A program made the translations under genes and the position numbers. This document shows positions 14,580-21,125 of a stretch of 25,215 nucleotides of DNA, in pieces. How positions within the stretch are numbered: position 1 is the first letter of the stretch; each line of letters begins with the position of its first letter. The DNA comes from WHSM01 sp050701635 (GTDB taxonomy: Bacteria; Actinomycetota; Actinomycetes; Mycobacteriales; Micromonosporaceae): the NCBI GenBank assembly GCA_050701635.1, contig JBOGDF010000029.1, forward strand, positions 1-25,215, read 5' to 3'. Below the pieces are notes generated by a model, which searched no databases, was not told the origin of the DNA, and worked only from the letters and a program-made list of their open reading frames with translations.

Positions 14580-15077
14580 ATGCAGTTCGGACGCTATTTC
14601 GAGGACTTCGAGGTGGGCGCCGTCTACCGGCACTGGCCGGGTAAGACCGTCACGGAGTACGACGACCACCTGTTCTGCCTGCTGACCATGAACCACCATC
14701 CGCTGCACCTGGACGCGCACTACGCGGAGACCACGACGCAGTTCAAGCGCAACGTGGTGGTCGGCAACTACATCTACTCGCTGCTGCTCGGGATGTCGGT
14801 CGCCGACGTGTCCGGCAAGGCGATCGCCAACCTCGAGGTGGAGTCGCTCAAGCACGTCGCGCCGACCTTCCACGGCGACACCGTCTACGGCGAGACCACG
14901 GTGCTGGACAAGACCGAGTCAAAGTCCAAAGAAGACCGCGGTGTGGTGTACGTGGAGACCAAGGGCTACAAGCAGGACGGCACCATGGTGTGCGTCTTCC
15001 GCCGCAAGGTGATGGTGCCGAAGAAGTCCCACGCGACGGGCGACGAGACCCCCAGCTTCCCCGAGCCGAAGGCATGA
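14580..15077 (+). CDS. MaoC family hotdog hydratase/dehydratase
   Basis: This 165-aa single hotdog-fold protein of the MaoC-like family hydrates enoyl-CoA-type substrates. Visible features are the opening GRYFEDFEVGAVY, the active-site loop LLTMNHHPLHLDAHYAETTTQF and the strand VESLKHVAPTFHGDTVYGETTV, all typical of MaoC. In R-specific enoyl-CoA hydratases the loop reads D-x4-H. Here His43 is kept, but the Asp position is Asn38, a variant I associate with C4/C5-dicarboxyl (mesaconyl-CoA-like) hydratases, though not with certainty. ATG 14580 has a GAGAGGGA ribosome binding site, and an in-frame upstream start is rejected. Its TGA overlaps the ATG of the methyltransferase gene (ATGA), so the two are coupled. 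Confidence 0.88.
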   Translation: MQFGRYFEDFEVGAVYRHWPGKTVTEYDDHLFCLLTMNHHPLHLDAHYAETTTQFKRNVVVGNYIYSLLLGMSVADVSGKAIANLEVESLKHVAPTFHGDTVYGETTVLDKTESKSKEDRGVVYVETKGYKQDGTMVCVFRRKVMVPKKSHATGDETPSFPEPKA

Positions 15078-15775
15078 GCGATCCGGTTGTCGGCGTCGGG
15101 CCGTGGCAGGGGCCATGGCCGGTCGGCGACCGGTACGACCCCGAGCTGCTGAGGCACGGCGACCGCCGCAACGTGGTCGACCGCTACCGCTACTGGCACC
15201 GGGAGGCGATCGTCGCCGACCTCGATACCCGGCGGCACGACTTCCATGTCGCGATCGAGAACTGGCAGCACGACCTGAACATCGGCACGGTGGTACGTAC
15301 CGCCAACGCCTTCCTGGCCGCGGAGGTGCACATCGTCGGCCACCGGCGCTGGAACCGCCGCGGCGCGATGGTGACCGACCGTTACCAGCACGTACGGCAC
15401 CACCCGACGATCGAGGAGTTCGCCGACTGGGCGCGGGCCGCCAGGCTGACCGTGGTCGGGATCGACAACCTGCCGGGGAGCCAGCCGCTGGAGGCGGTCG
15501 AGCTGCCGCGGCGGTGCGTCCTGCTGTTCGGGCAGGAGGGTCCCGGCCTTTCCGAAGCCGCACGTCACGCCTGCGATCTGGCGTGCTCGATCGCCCAGTA
15601 CGGCTCCACCCGGTCGATCAACGCGGGGGTCGCCTCCGGCATCGCGATGCACGCCTGGATCCGGCGGTACGCCGACCCGCCCCCGCCGCCCGGCCCGCTG
15701 CCGCCGGGCGCCACGCCCGCGGTGGCGACCCTCGATCCGGAGACTCAGAGTGATCAAGAATCCGGAACCGCTTGA
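15074..15775 (+). CDS. TrmH/SpoU family RNA 2'-O-methyltransferase
   Basis: This 233-aa SPOUT-class enzyme would transfer methyl from SAM to a ribose 2'-OH in tRNA or rRNA. All three SpoU motifs are visible: NIGTVVRTANAF (69-80, with Asn69 and Arg75), LLFGQEGPGLS (150-160) and SIAQYGSTRSINAGVASGIAMHAW (172-195), which forms the trefoil-knot SAM site. The final 30 residues are a Pro-rich tail. The frame extends upstream, but ATG 15074 overlaps the MaoC stop by four bases and starts the family-like sequence. Family members with this N-terminal extension act on unknown RNA positions. The coupling to a MaoC gene appears to be an accident of operon structure. Confidence 0.9.
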   Translation: MSDPVVGVGPWQGPWPVGDRYDPELLRHGDRRNVVDRYRYWHREAIVADLDTRRHDFHVAIENWQHDLNIGTVVRTANAFLAAEVHIVGHRRWNRRGAMVTDRYQHVRHHPTIEEFADWARAARLTVVGIDNLPGSQPLEAVELPRRCVLLFGQEGPGLSEAARHACDLACSIAQYGSTRSINAGVASGIAMHAWIRRYADPPPPPGPLPPGATPAVATLDPETQSDQESGTA

Positions 15776-15800
15776 CGTACCAGGTGATACCGATCAACGT
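15772..15800 (+). promoter_or_regulatory. Possible promoter for the DUF6758 gene
   Basis: TTGACG (15772-15777), overlapping the methyltransferase stop, is a strong -35 match. The best partner 17 bp downstream, CAACGT (15795-15800), is only a weak -10. It is a candidate only. Confidence 0.3.
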
Positions 15801-15871
15801 GAGTACGTGACAGAGCGCAGCGAGCGAGCCGGAAGGCGCGACATGCGCAAACACGGGGCGAGGCGGAGCAA

Positions 15872-16519
15872 GTGACTGTCGCGGTGAGCTGTCCGCGGTG
15901 TGGTGGGCCGGTGCGCCCACCCGATCTGATGTGCTCGGACTGGCGGTGTGACACGCACGGGGCGGTGCTCCCGTTCCACGTCGCGAAGCACATCAGCCGC
16001 GAGATCGTCGACGCCGCCCGGGAGCACCTGAAGGTGCCGCTGTGGTGCCCGTGGCCGCTGCTGCCGGGCTGGACCGTCACCGGCGTCGCCTGGGTGGGCG
16101 ACGAGCGTACGAGTGGCCGTGCCGCGGCGGTGGCGTGCAGCGGGCCGGCGCCGCTGGGCGGTGGGCCGGCCGACGTACTGCTGATCTCGGAGGAGCCCGG
16201 CGTCGGGCTGGGGCCACGGTTCGCCGGGTTGGACGCCCCGGACCTGGGCGAGCGGGTGCCGGATCGGATGATGAACACCACGGCGCACGCGAAGGTACGC
16301 GCGGCGGGCCACCCGACCGCGCTGTGGGCGATCGACACCCGTACCGACCGCAGCGTGTATGTCGGGGAGGCGAAGGGCGTCTGGCTGTACGCCGTCGCCT
16401 GGCCGGCCTCCGCCGGGTACATCCTCGCCGAGCACGTGACGCTGCATGACCTGGTGGAATCCGTACCGAATGAGCTGGTTTATGGCGCTCCGTCGCCCTA
16501 CCTGCACGGTTCGGCGTGA
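15872..16519 (+). CDS. DUF6758 family protein with N-terminal zinc ribbon
   Basis: This 215-aa conserved actinobacterial protein of unknown function opens with a rubredoxin/zinc-ribbon-like knot: CPRCGG, then MCSDWRCDTHG, giving CxxC plus Cys/His ligands. A conserved core follows with VPLWCPWPLLPGWTVTGVAWVGDERT, a DVLLISEEPGVGLG segment and a terminal WPASAGYILAEHVTLHDL. No catalytic motif is recognisable. The start is GTG 15872, with GGCGGAG just upstream. A 10-codon ORF ending in an overlapping TGA may precede it. It heads a same-strand run with the small membrane peptide, PH-domain, PHP, MarC and RecB genes. Confidence 0.82.
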   Translation: MTVAVSCPRCGGPVRPPDLMCSDWRCDTHGAVLPFHVAKHISREIVDAAREHLKVPLWCPWPLLPGWTVTGVAWVGDERTSGRAAAVACSGPAPLGGGPADVLLISEEPGVGLGPRFAGLDAPDLGERVPDRMMNTTAHAKVRAAGHPTALWAIDTRTDRSVYVGEAKGVWLYAVAWPASAGYILAEHVTLHDLVESVPNELVYGAPSPYLHGSA

Positions 16520-16623
16520 TCGAAGTTCTAGGTCAACTTCTTCACCCGGCCTAGGCGTGCCTGCACGCATCGGCTTAGTCTCGGGAGACAATGTGAGCAC
16601 GAAGCGCGGTAGGCGATTCGTGC

Positions 16624-16656
16624 TTGTTCACGCAGAGACAATCGGACTGATACGCT
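16624..16656 (+). promoter_or_regulatory. Possible promoter of the small membrane protein gene
   Basis: TTCACG (16628-16633) and TACGCT (16651-16656) are spaced 17 bp. They would place the transcript start around 16663, about 30 bases before ATG 16693 with its strong ribosome binding site. A weak GAAGTT/AACTTC inverted repeat at 16522-16540 may end the previous transcript. Confidence 0.4.
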
Positions 16657-16692
16657 CGGTAGCGCATTGAGTTTGGGGAGGTGGAAACTCCA

Positions 16693-16848
16693 ATGAAGAA
16701 GGTCCTTACCTGGGGCGGCGTAGCCTTCCTGATTTTCTTCGTGGCCATGCGTCCCGGTGCCGCGGCCAACGTGGTGAAGTCCTTGGCGGGCGGCGTCATG
16801 GACGTGATGTCAGGATTCGGCGACTTCGCCAGCAACCTGATCGCGTAA
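16693..16848 (+). CDS. 51-aa single-pass membrane protein
   Basis: This short gene encodes 51 residues. It starts MKKVLTW, has one hydrophobic segment at about 8-18 (GGVAFLIFFVA), then MRPGAAANVVKSLAGG and an amphipathic ending FGDFASNLIA. ATG 16693 is preceded at 8 bases by GGGGAGGTGG (16675-16684), one of the strongest ribosome binding sites in the window, so it is very probably translated. It ends 9 bp before the PH-domain gene, which lacks a good ribosome binding site of its own, suggesting reinitiation coupling. The PH-domain product is also a membrane protein, so the two may act together. The function is unknown. Confidence 0.82.
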   Translation: MKKVLTWGGVAFLIFFVAMRPGAAANVVKSLAGGVMDVMSGFGDFASNLIA

Positions 16849-16857
16849 CCGCGCGGC

Positions 16858-17679
16858 ATGCCGAGCGACTTTCCCCGCGGTCGGGACGAACGCGACGGGT
16901 GGGACACCGAGCCCCTCCCTGAGCTGCCGCACCCGCCACCGCCGCCTGAGGAGCCGGAGTTCCGGGACAGCCAGGTCGAGGGGCCCCCGGAGCCGCCTCC
17001 GATCGAGGAGCCGCCGCCTCCGCCGCCGTTGCCCGATCCGGCCGAGGCCGAGCTCGACGGTTTCCGGTATGACGCCGCCGGGCTCCCGGTGGGTCCGCGC
17101 CGGGTGCTCCCGCTGGAGCCCGAGCCGAGCCCGCTGATCTCCCGTTACCTGTTCCCCACCGAGCGGTTCCGCGGCGAGTGGCGCCGGCACTGGGTGCACC
17201 TGTTCCCGTACGGCGCGCTCGGCGTGGGTGCGACGTTCGTGATGGGCTACCTGTCCGGCGTGTTCGCGCGGTTTGACGCCGACCGGGCGATGAGCGTGGT
17301 GGTGATCGCCTGGCTGGTGATCCTCGCCTGGGTGGGCTGGCAGTTCGTGGACTGGTATTTCGACCGGTTCATCCTCACCAACAAGCGGGTGATGGTGATC
17401 GCGGGCGTGGTCACCCGGCACGTCGCGATGATGCCGCTGCTGCGGGTCACCGACATGAAGTACGAGCAGTCCCCGATGGGCCGGATGCTCAACTACGGCA
17501 CGTTCGTGATGGAGTCCGCCGGTCAGGACCAGGCGCTGCGGGAGATCAAGCATCTGCCCAACCCCAACGAGCTCTACCTGCGGGTCTGTGAGGAGATGTA
17601 CGAGCCCGAGGCGGTCGAGGCACGGCTCGGCGAAGAGTCCGACGAGGAGCGCAACGAGCGCCTGGTCGGCGACGCCTGA
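16858..17679 (+). CDS. Bacterial PH (bPH2/YdbT-like) domain membrane protein
   Basis: This 273-aa protein has three parts. A disordered acidic/Pro-rich head (1-65) carries runs such as HPPPPPEEPE and EEPPPPPPLPDP. A linker leads to two transmembrane helices at about 119-135 (FPYGALGVGATFVMGYL) and 143-162 (MSVVVIAWLVILAWVGWQFV). The cytoplasmic bacterial PH domain starts DRFILTNKRVMVIAGVVTRHVAMMPLLRVTDMKYEQS and contains MGRMLNYGTFVMESAGQ, the hallmark of the DUF304/bPH2 group. The molecular role of such domains is unknown. The start ATG 16858 lies 9 bp after the small membrane gene with no clear ribosome binding site. An acidic tail ends the protein 7 bp before the PHP gene. Confidence 0.87.
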   Translation: MPSDFPRGRDERDGWDTEPLPELPHPPPPPEEPEFRDSQVEGPPEPPPIEEPPPPPPLPDPAEAELDGFRYDAAGLPVGPRRVLPLEPEPSPLISRYLFPTERFRGEWRRHWVHLFPYGALGVGATFVMGYLSGVFARFDADRAMSVVVIAWLVILAWVGWQFVDWYFDRFILTNKRVMVIAGVVTRHVAMMPLLRVTDMKYEQSPMGRMLNYGTFVMESAGQDQALREIKHLPNPNELYLRVCEEMYEPEAVEARLGEESDEERNERLVGDA

Positions 17680-17686
17680 GGGCGTC

Positions 17687-18541
17687 ATGCGGATTGACCT
17701 TCACACCCATTCGAACATCAGCGACGGCACCGGCACCCCCGCGGAGCTGGTCGCGGAGGCCGCCGCGGCCGGGCTGGACGTACTGGCGCTCACCGACCAC
17801 GACTCCACCGCCGGATGGGCGCCGGCACGTGACTCGCTGCCGCCCGGGCTGACCCTGCTGCCCGGCATGGAGCTGTCCTGCCGTTGGTTCGGCACCGAGC
17901 GCCCGATCGGGCTGCACCTGCTGGGCTACCTGTTCGATCCGGCGGAGCCGGAGCTGGCCGGTGAGCTGGCGCGGATCCGCGAGGCCAGAGCACGCCGCGC
18001 CGAGCGGATCATCGGTCTGCTGCGCGCCGACGGCGTCGACGTCACCTGGCAGGAGGTCCAGGGGTACGCCGTCGGCGGTGTCGTCGGCCGGCCGCACCTG
18101 GCAGAGGCGTTGATCCGGCGCGGGCTGGTCGACTCGGTGTCGGCCGCGTTCGCGCCCGAGTGGCTGGGGCAGCGGTACCGGGTACCGAAGGAGGACGTGG
18201 ACGTCTTCCGGGGGCTGCGGCTGATCCGGCAGGCCGGCGGGGTGGCGGTGTTCGCGCACCCTCGGGCGCACCGGCGGGGCCGGATCGTGCCCGACGACCT
18301 GATCGGGGAGCTGGCCACCGCCGGGCTGTTCGGTATCGAGGCCGACCATCCCGACCACGGCCCCGCCGAGCGGGACCACGTACGCCGCCTGGCGGCCGAG
18401 CTGGGGCTGGTGGTCACCGGCTCCAGCGACTACCACGGCCGGAACAAGTCCGTACCGCTCGGCGCGTACACCACGGCGCCGGAGGCGTACCACCGGATCG
18501 TGGACGCCGGCCGGGGCACCACGCCGATGGTCGCCGCCTAG
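17687..18541 (+). CDS. PHP domain phosphoesterase (YciV/RNase AM-like)
   Basis: This 284-aa polymerase-and-histidinol-phosphatase domain enzyme resembles the YciV group, which includes 3',5'-nucleoside bisphosphate phosphatase and 5'-3' exoribonuclease activity. Trinuclear metal-site motifs are all present: HTHSNISDG (His6, His8, Asp13), TDHDS (Asp37-His38), GMELSC (Glu62), RPHLAEAL, VFAHPRA and a final GSSDYHG. ATG 17687 follows the PH-gene stop by 7 bp with GAGGG upstream; the longer open frame overlaps the PH gene and is rejected. The likely role is degradation of short RNA or pAp, inferred from the family. Confidence 0.9.
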   Translation: MRIDLHTHSNISDGTGTPAELVAEAAAAGLDVLALTDHDSTAGWAPARDSLPPGLTLLPGMELSCRWFGTERPIGLHLLGYLFDPAEPELAGELARIREARARRAERIIGLLRADGVDVTWQEVQGYAVGGVVGRPHLAEALIRRGLVDSVSAAFAPEWLGQRYRVPKEDVDVFRGLRLIRQAGGVAVFAHPRAHRRGRIVPDDLIGELATAGLFGIEADHPDHGPAERDHVRRLAAELGLVVTGSSDYHGRNKSVPLGAYTTAPEAYHRIVDAGRGTTPMVAA

Positions 18542-18598
18542 CGCCGGCCTTGGTGGGTTCGTGGCGCGGTACGGCGTGGCGGGCCATAGGGTGACGGC

Positions 18599-19207
18599 GT
18601 GGATCTGCGGCTGTTCGGCGAAGCGTTCGTCACGCTGTTCGTGATCATGGATCCGCCGGGCACCATCCCGATCTTCCTGGCGCTCACCGGCGGGCTGGAG
18701 CAGCGCGCCCGCAACCGTGCCGCGTGGCAGGCGGTGGCGGTGGCTTTCGGTGTGGTGGTGGCGTTCGCGGTGGCGGGCGAGCAGATCCTGCGCTACCTCG
18801 GCATCGACCTGCCGGCGCTGCAGGGCGCGGGTGGGCTGCTGCTGTTGCTGGTCGCCCTGGAGCTGCTCACCGGCAAGACCGACGACCCCAGCGAGCAGGC
18901 CACCTCGAACGTGGCGCTGGTGCCGCTGGGCACCCCGCTGCTGGCCGGCCCGGGCGCCATCGTGGCGACCATCCTGTTCGTACGGCGGGCCGACAGCACC
19001 GCGGACTACGTCGCGATCGGGGCGGCGATCCTGGCGGTGCACCTGGTGATCTACGCGTTCATGCGGTTCTCGTCGGTGATCGTACGGATCCTGCGGCCGA
19101 GCGGGATCGAGGTCGTCACCCGGATCGCGGGGCTGCTGCTGGCGGCGATCGCGGTGCAGCTGATCGCCGATTCGATCGCCAGCTTCGTCGCGTCGTACGG
19201 GTCCTAG
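18599..19207 (+). CDS. MarC family integral membrane protein
   Basis: This 202-aa protein has about six hydrophobic helices and two internal MarC-repeat signatures: MDPPGTIPIFLALT near residue 17 and VPLGTPLLAGPGAI near residue 104. The family was once linked to multiple antibiotic resistance, but that link was withdrawn for E. coli MarC, and the transport role is unknown. It starts at GTG 18599 after an AGGGTGA ribosome binding site, 57 bp after the PHP gene, and is likely in the same transcript. Confidence 0.91.
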   Translation: MDLRLFGEAFVTLFVIMDPPGTIPIFLALTGGLEQRARNRAAWQAVAVAFGVVVAFAVAGEQILRYLGIDLPALQGAGGLLLLLVALELLTGKTDDPSEQATSNVALVPLGTPLLAGPGAIVATILFVRRADSTADYVAIGAAILAVHLVIYAFMRFSSVIVRILRPSGIEVVTRIAGLLLAAIAVQLIADSIASFVASYGS

Positions 19208-19252
19208 GCGGGTCGCCGCCGGATTGTCGTACCCGGCTGACAGGATCGGGTT

Positions 19253-20083
19253 GTGGCTGAGCAGCTGGGGTTCGCGGGCATGCCGGAGAAGCTCTTCGTC
19301 GGTACGCCGAGCAAGCTGCTGGCGTACGAAGACTGCCCCCGCCGCTACCGCTACTCCTATCTGGACCGTCCGGCCCCGCAGAAGGGGCCGCCCTGGGCTC
19401 ACAACTCGCTCGGCGCCAGCGTGCACACCGCGCTGCGCAGCTGGTATGCGCTGCCGGTCGGCCAGCGCAGCGTGGACCGCGCCCGGGTGCTGTTGCGCGC
19501 CACCTGGGTCTCCGAGGGCTACCGCGACGACGCCCAGGAGCGGGCGGCGTTCGAGCGGGCGCTGGGCTGGCTGGAGGCGTACCTGGCGCGCCAGGATCCC
19601 GCCGAGGAGCCGCTCGGCGTGGAGCGTACGGTCGCCGCCAAGACCCGTACGCTCGCGCTGTCGGGCCGGGTGGACAGGCTGGACCAGCGCGGCGACGAGG
19701 TGGTGATCGTCGACTACAAGACCGGCCGCTCCGGGCTCACCGACGACGACGCGCGCGGCTCCCGGGCGCTGGCCCTCTACGCGTACGCCGCCGAGAAGAC
19801 GTTGCGCCGCCCGTGCCGCGAGGTGGAGCTGCACCACCTGCCGACCGAGACCGTGGCCCGGCACCGGCACACCGACGAGTCCCTCGCCCGGCATCTGCGC
19901 CGGGCCGAGGAGGCGGTGGGCGACATCCGGGCCGCGGAGCGGGCAGTGGCCGACGGCAAGGACCCGGACGACGCGTTCCCGGTGGCGCCTGGCCCGCAGT
20001 GCTCGTGGTGCGACTTCCGCCGGGTCTGCCCGGTCGGCGCCGAGCTCCCCGCCCGCGACCCCTGGTCCGCACTCTCGACGTAA
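19253..20083 (+). CDS. RecB family PD-(D/E)XK nuclease with Fe-S cysteine set
   Basis: This 276-aa single-domain nuclease of the RecB/AddB C-terminal type has active-site residues His58 (SVHTAL), Asp141 (SGRVDRLD), Asp154 and Lys156 (IVDYKTG). Cys28 (YEDCPRRY) together with Cys250, Cys253 and Cys259 (CSWCDFRRVC) reproduces the split AddB-type four-cysteine set that holds a 4Fe-4S cluster. It lacks a helicase domain, so it may work with a helicase encoded elsewhere or act alone as an exonuclease. The start is GTG 19253. It is the last gene in the plus-strand run and converges on the MpaB-like gene. Confidence 0.91.
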   Translation: MAEQLGFAGMPEKLFVGTPSKLLAYEDCPRRYRYSYLDRPAPQKGPPWAHNSLGASVHTALRSWYALPVGQRSVDRARVLLRATWVSEGYRDDAQERAAFERALGWLEAYLARQDPAEEPLGVERTVAAKTRTLALSGRVDRLDQRGDEVVIVDYKTGRSGLTDDDARGSRALALYAYAAEKTLRRPCREVELHHLPTETVARHRHTDESLARHLRRAEEAVGDIRAAERAVADGKDPDDAFPVAPGPQCSWCDFRRVCPVGAELPARDPWSALST

Positions 20084-20146
20084 GCCACGGCCCAGGCCGC
20101 GTCCCAAGCAGCCGCCGCGAGTCGACCGCGGGGGTGCAGCGAGCTG

Positions 20147-20992
20147 CTAGGCGCCGAGAGGGGCTGCTTCGCCCAGGCCGGCCAGCTCGGCACGACGCAT
20201 CGCGTCGAAGTAGATCGGGCCGCGGGTGACCTTGTGTGGCAAGGCGTCGAGGGTGGCGCGCAGCGCTCGGAGGGTCAGGGTCGCGGCGGCGTCGGTGGTG
20301 GGCAGCCCCGGCATCCGGTAGATCCGCCGCGCCCACCGCGGCAGCAGGCTGAAGCCGAGTCCGGCGACCGGCAGCCAGGCGGCGCGTACCGGGGTGTAGC
20401 CCAGGCCCCACGGAAGCGGCGGCGCCGCGAGGAAGCGCGCGGTCTCCTTCGCACCGTCGGTGAGCCGCAGCCCGGGGCGTAGCTCGCGGTAGTACGCCTC
20501 GACCGCGTCTGCCGACGCCGGGACCGTGTCGGGGTCGAGCCCGATCAGCTCGGCGGCGCGCCGCTGCTCGGCGTAGTACGCGTCGACCTCCGCATCGGTC
20601 AGCGGCAGCCCGGCCCGGCGGGCGGTGGTCAGGAACGACTCGACCTCGGTCACGTGCACCCAGCGCAGCAGGTCGGGCCGGTCGATCCGGAATTCCACCC
20701 CGGTGTCCGGGTGCCGGCCGCGTAGCTTGCAGTGGATGCCGCGTACCCGGGCGGCGGCGCGCTCGGCGTCGGCGGTGGTGCCGTACACCACGGCGCCGAC
20801 GTAGTTGGCGGTACGGATCAGCCGTCCCCAGGCGTCGTTGCGATAGTCGGAGTTCTGCACGATCCCGGCTACCGCCACCGGATGCAGCGCCTGCAAGTAC
20901 AGCGCCCGCAACCCGGCGAACCACAGCACCGGCTCCACATGCACCCGCCAGCTAACGCTCTGCGGCCCAAACAACCCCAGATCGCCCTCCAT
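20147..20992 (-). CDS. MpaB/DUF2236 family oxygenase-like protein
   Basis: This 281-aa protein of the oxygenase MpaB (DUF2236, latex-clearing-protein related) family binds b-type haem in characterised members. Visible features are the opening SWRVHVEPVLWFAGLRALYLQALHPVAVAGI with its likely haem-ligand His, RLIRTANYVGAVVYGT, a second conserved WVHVTEVESFL, and LPWGLGYTPVRAAWLPVAGLGFSLLP. The start is chosen at ATG 20992 because GGGAGGGTGGGG lies directly upstream. A longer in-frame start 14 codons earlier would cover that site. It lies about 130 bp downstream of nested inverted repeats and of the catalase gene. The substrate is unknown. Confidence 0.88.
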   Translation of the reverse strand: MEGDLGLFGPQSVSWRVHVEPVLWFAGLRALYLQALHPVAVAGIVQNSDYRNDAWGRLIRTANYVGAVVYGTTADAERAAARVRGIHCKLRGRHPDTGVEFRIDRPDLLRWVHVTEVESFLTTARRAGLPLTDAEVDAYYAEQRRAAELIGLDPDTVPASADAVEAYYRELRPGLRLTDGAKETARFLAAPPLPWGLGYTPVRAAWLPVAGLGFSLLPRWARRIYRMPGLPTTDAAATLTLRALRATLDALPHKVTRGPIYFDAMRRAELAGLGEAAPLGA

Positions 20993-21029
20993 CCCCCCAC
21001 CCTCCCACGCGAGCACCCCCACCGGGGAG

Positions 21030-21106
21030 CCCACTTGGGAGGTTGAAGGCCGGTCGACACGCGGTCGGCGCCGGCGTGTCGCCGTGCGCTCAGCCCCCCA
21101 AGTGGG
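21030..21106. repeat. Nested inverted repeats between catalase and MpaB-like genes
   Basis: The outer arms CCCACTTGGG (21030-21039) and CCCAAGTGGG (21097-21106) are perfect 10-bp complements 57 bp apart. Between them CGACACGC (21055-21062) and GCGTGTCG (21074-21081) form an inner 8-bp hairpin with an 11-base loop. The pair can fold as a two-tier stem, probably the catalase terminator. No run of T follows. Confidence 0.7.
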
Positions 21107-21125
21107 GTGGGTCAGGTGCGGACGG

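Noticed and set aside
14340..14580. tRNA or riboswitch in the divergent gap
   Set aside because: No cloverleaf arms or recognisable riboswitch core were found by eye; only the GC hairpin is supported.
17546..20107. Open minus-strand frame of 853 codons opposite the PHP, MarC and RecB genes
   Set aside because: It is antisense to three clearly recognisable genes; its composition (Arg, Gly, Gln, His, Asp rich, no domain) is that of a high-GC shadow frame.
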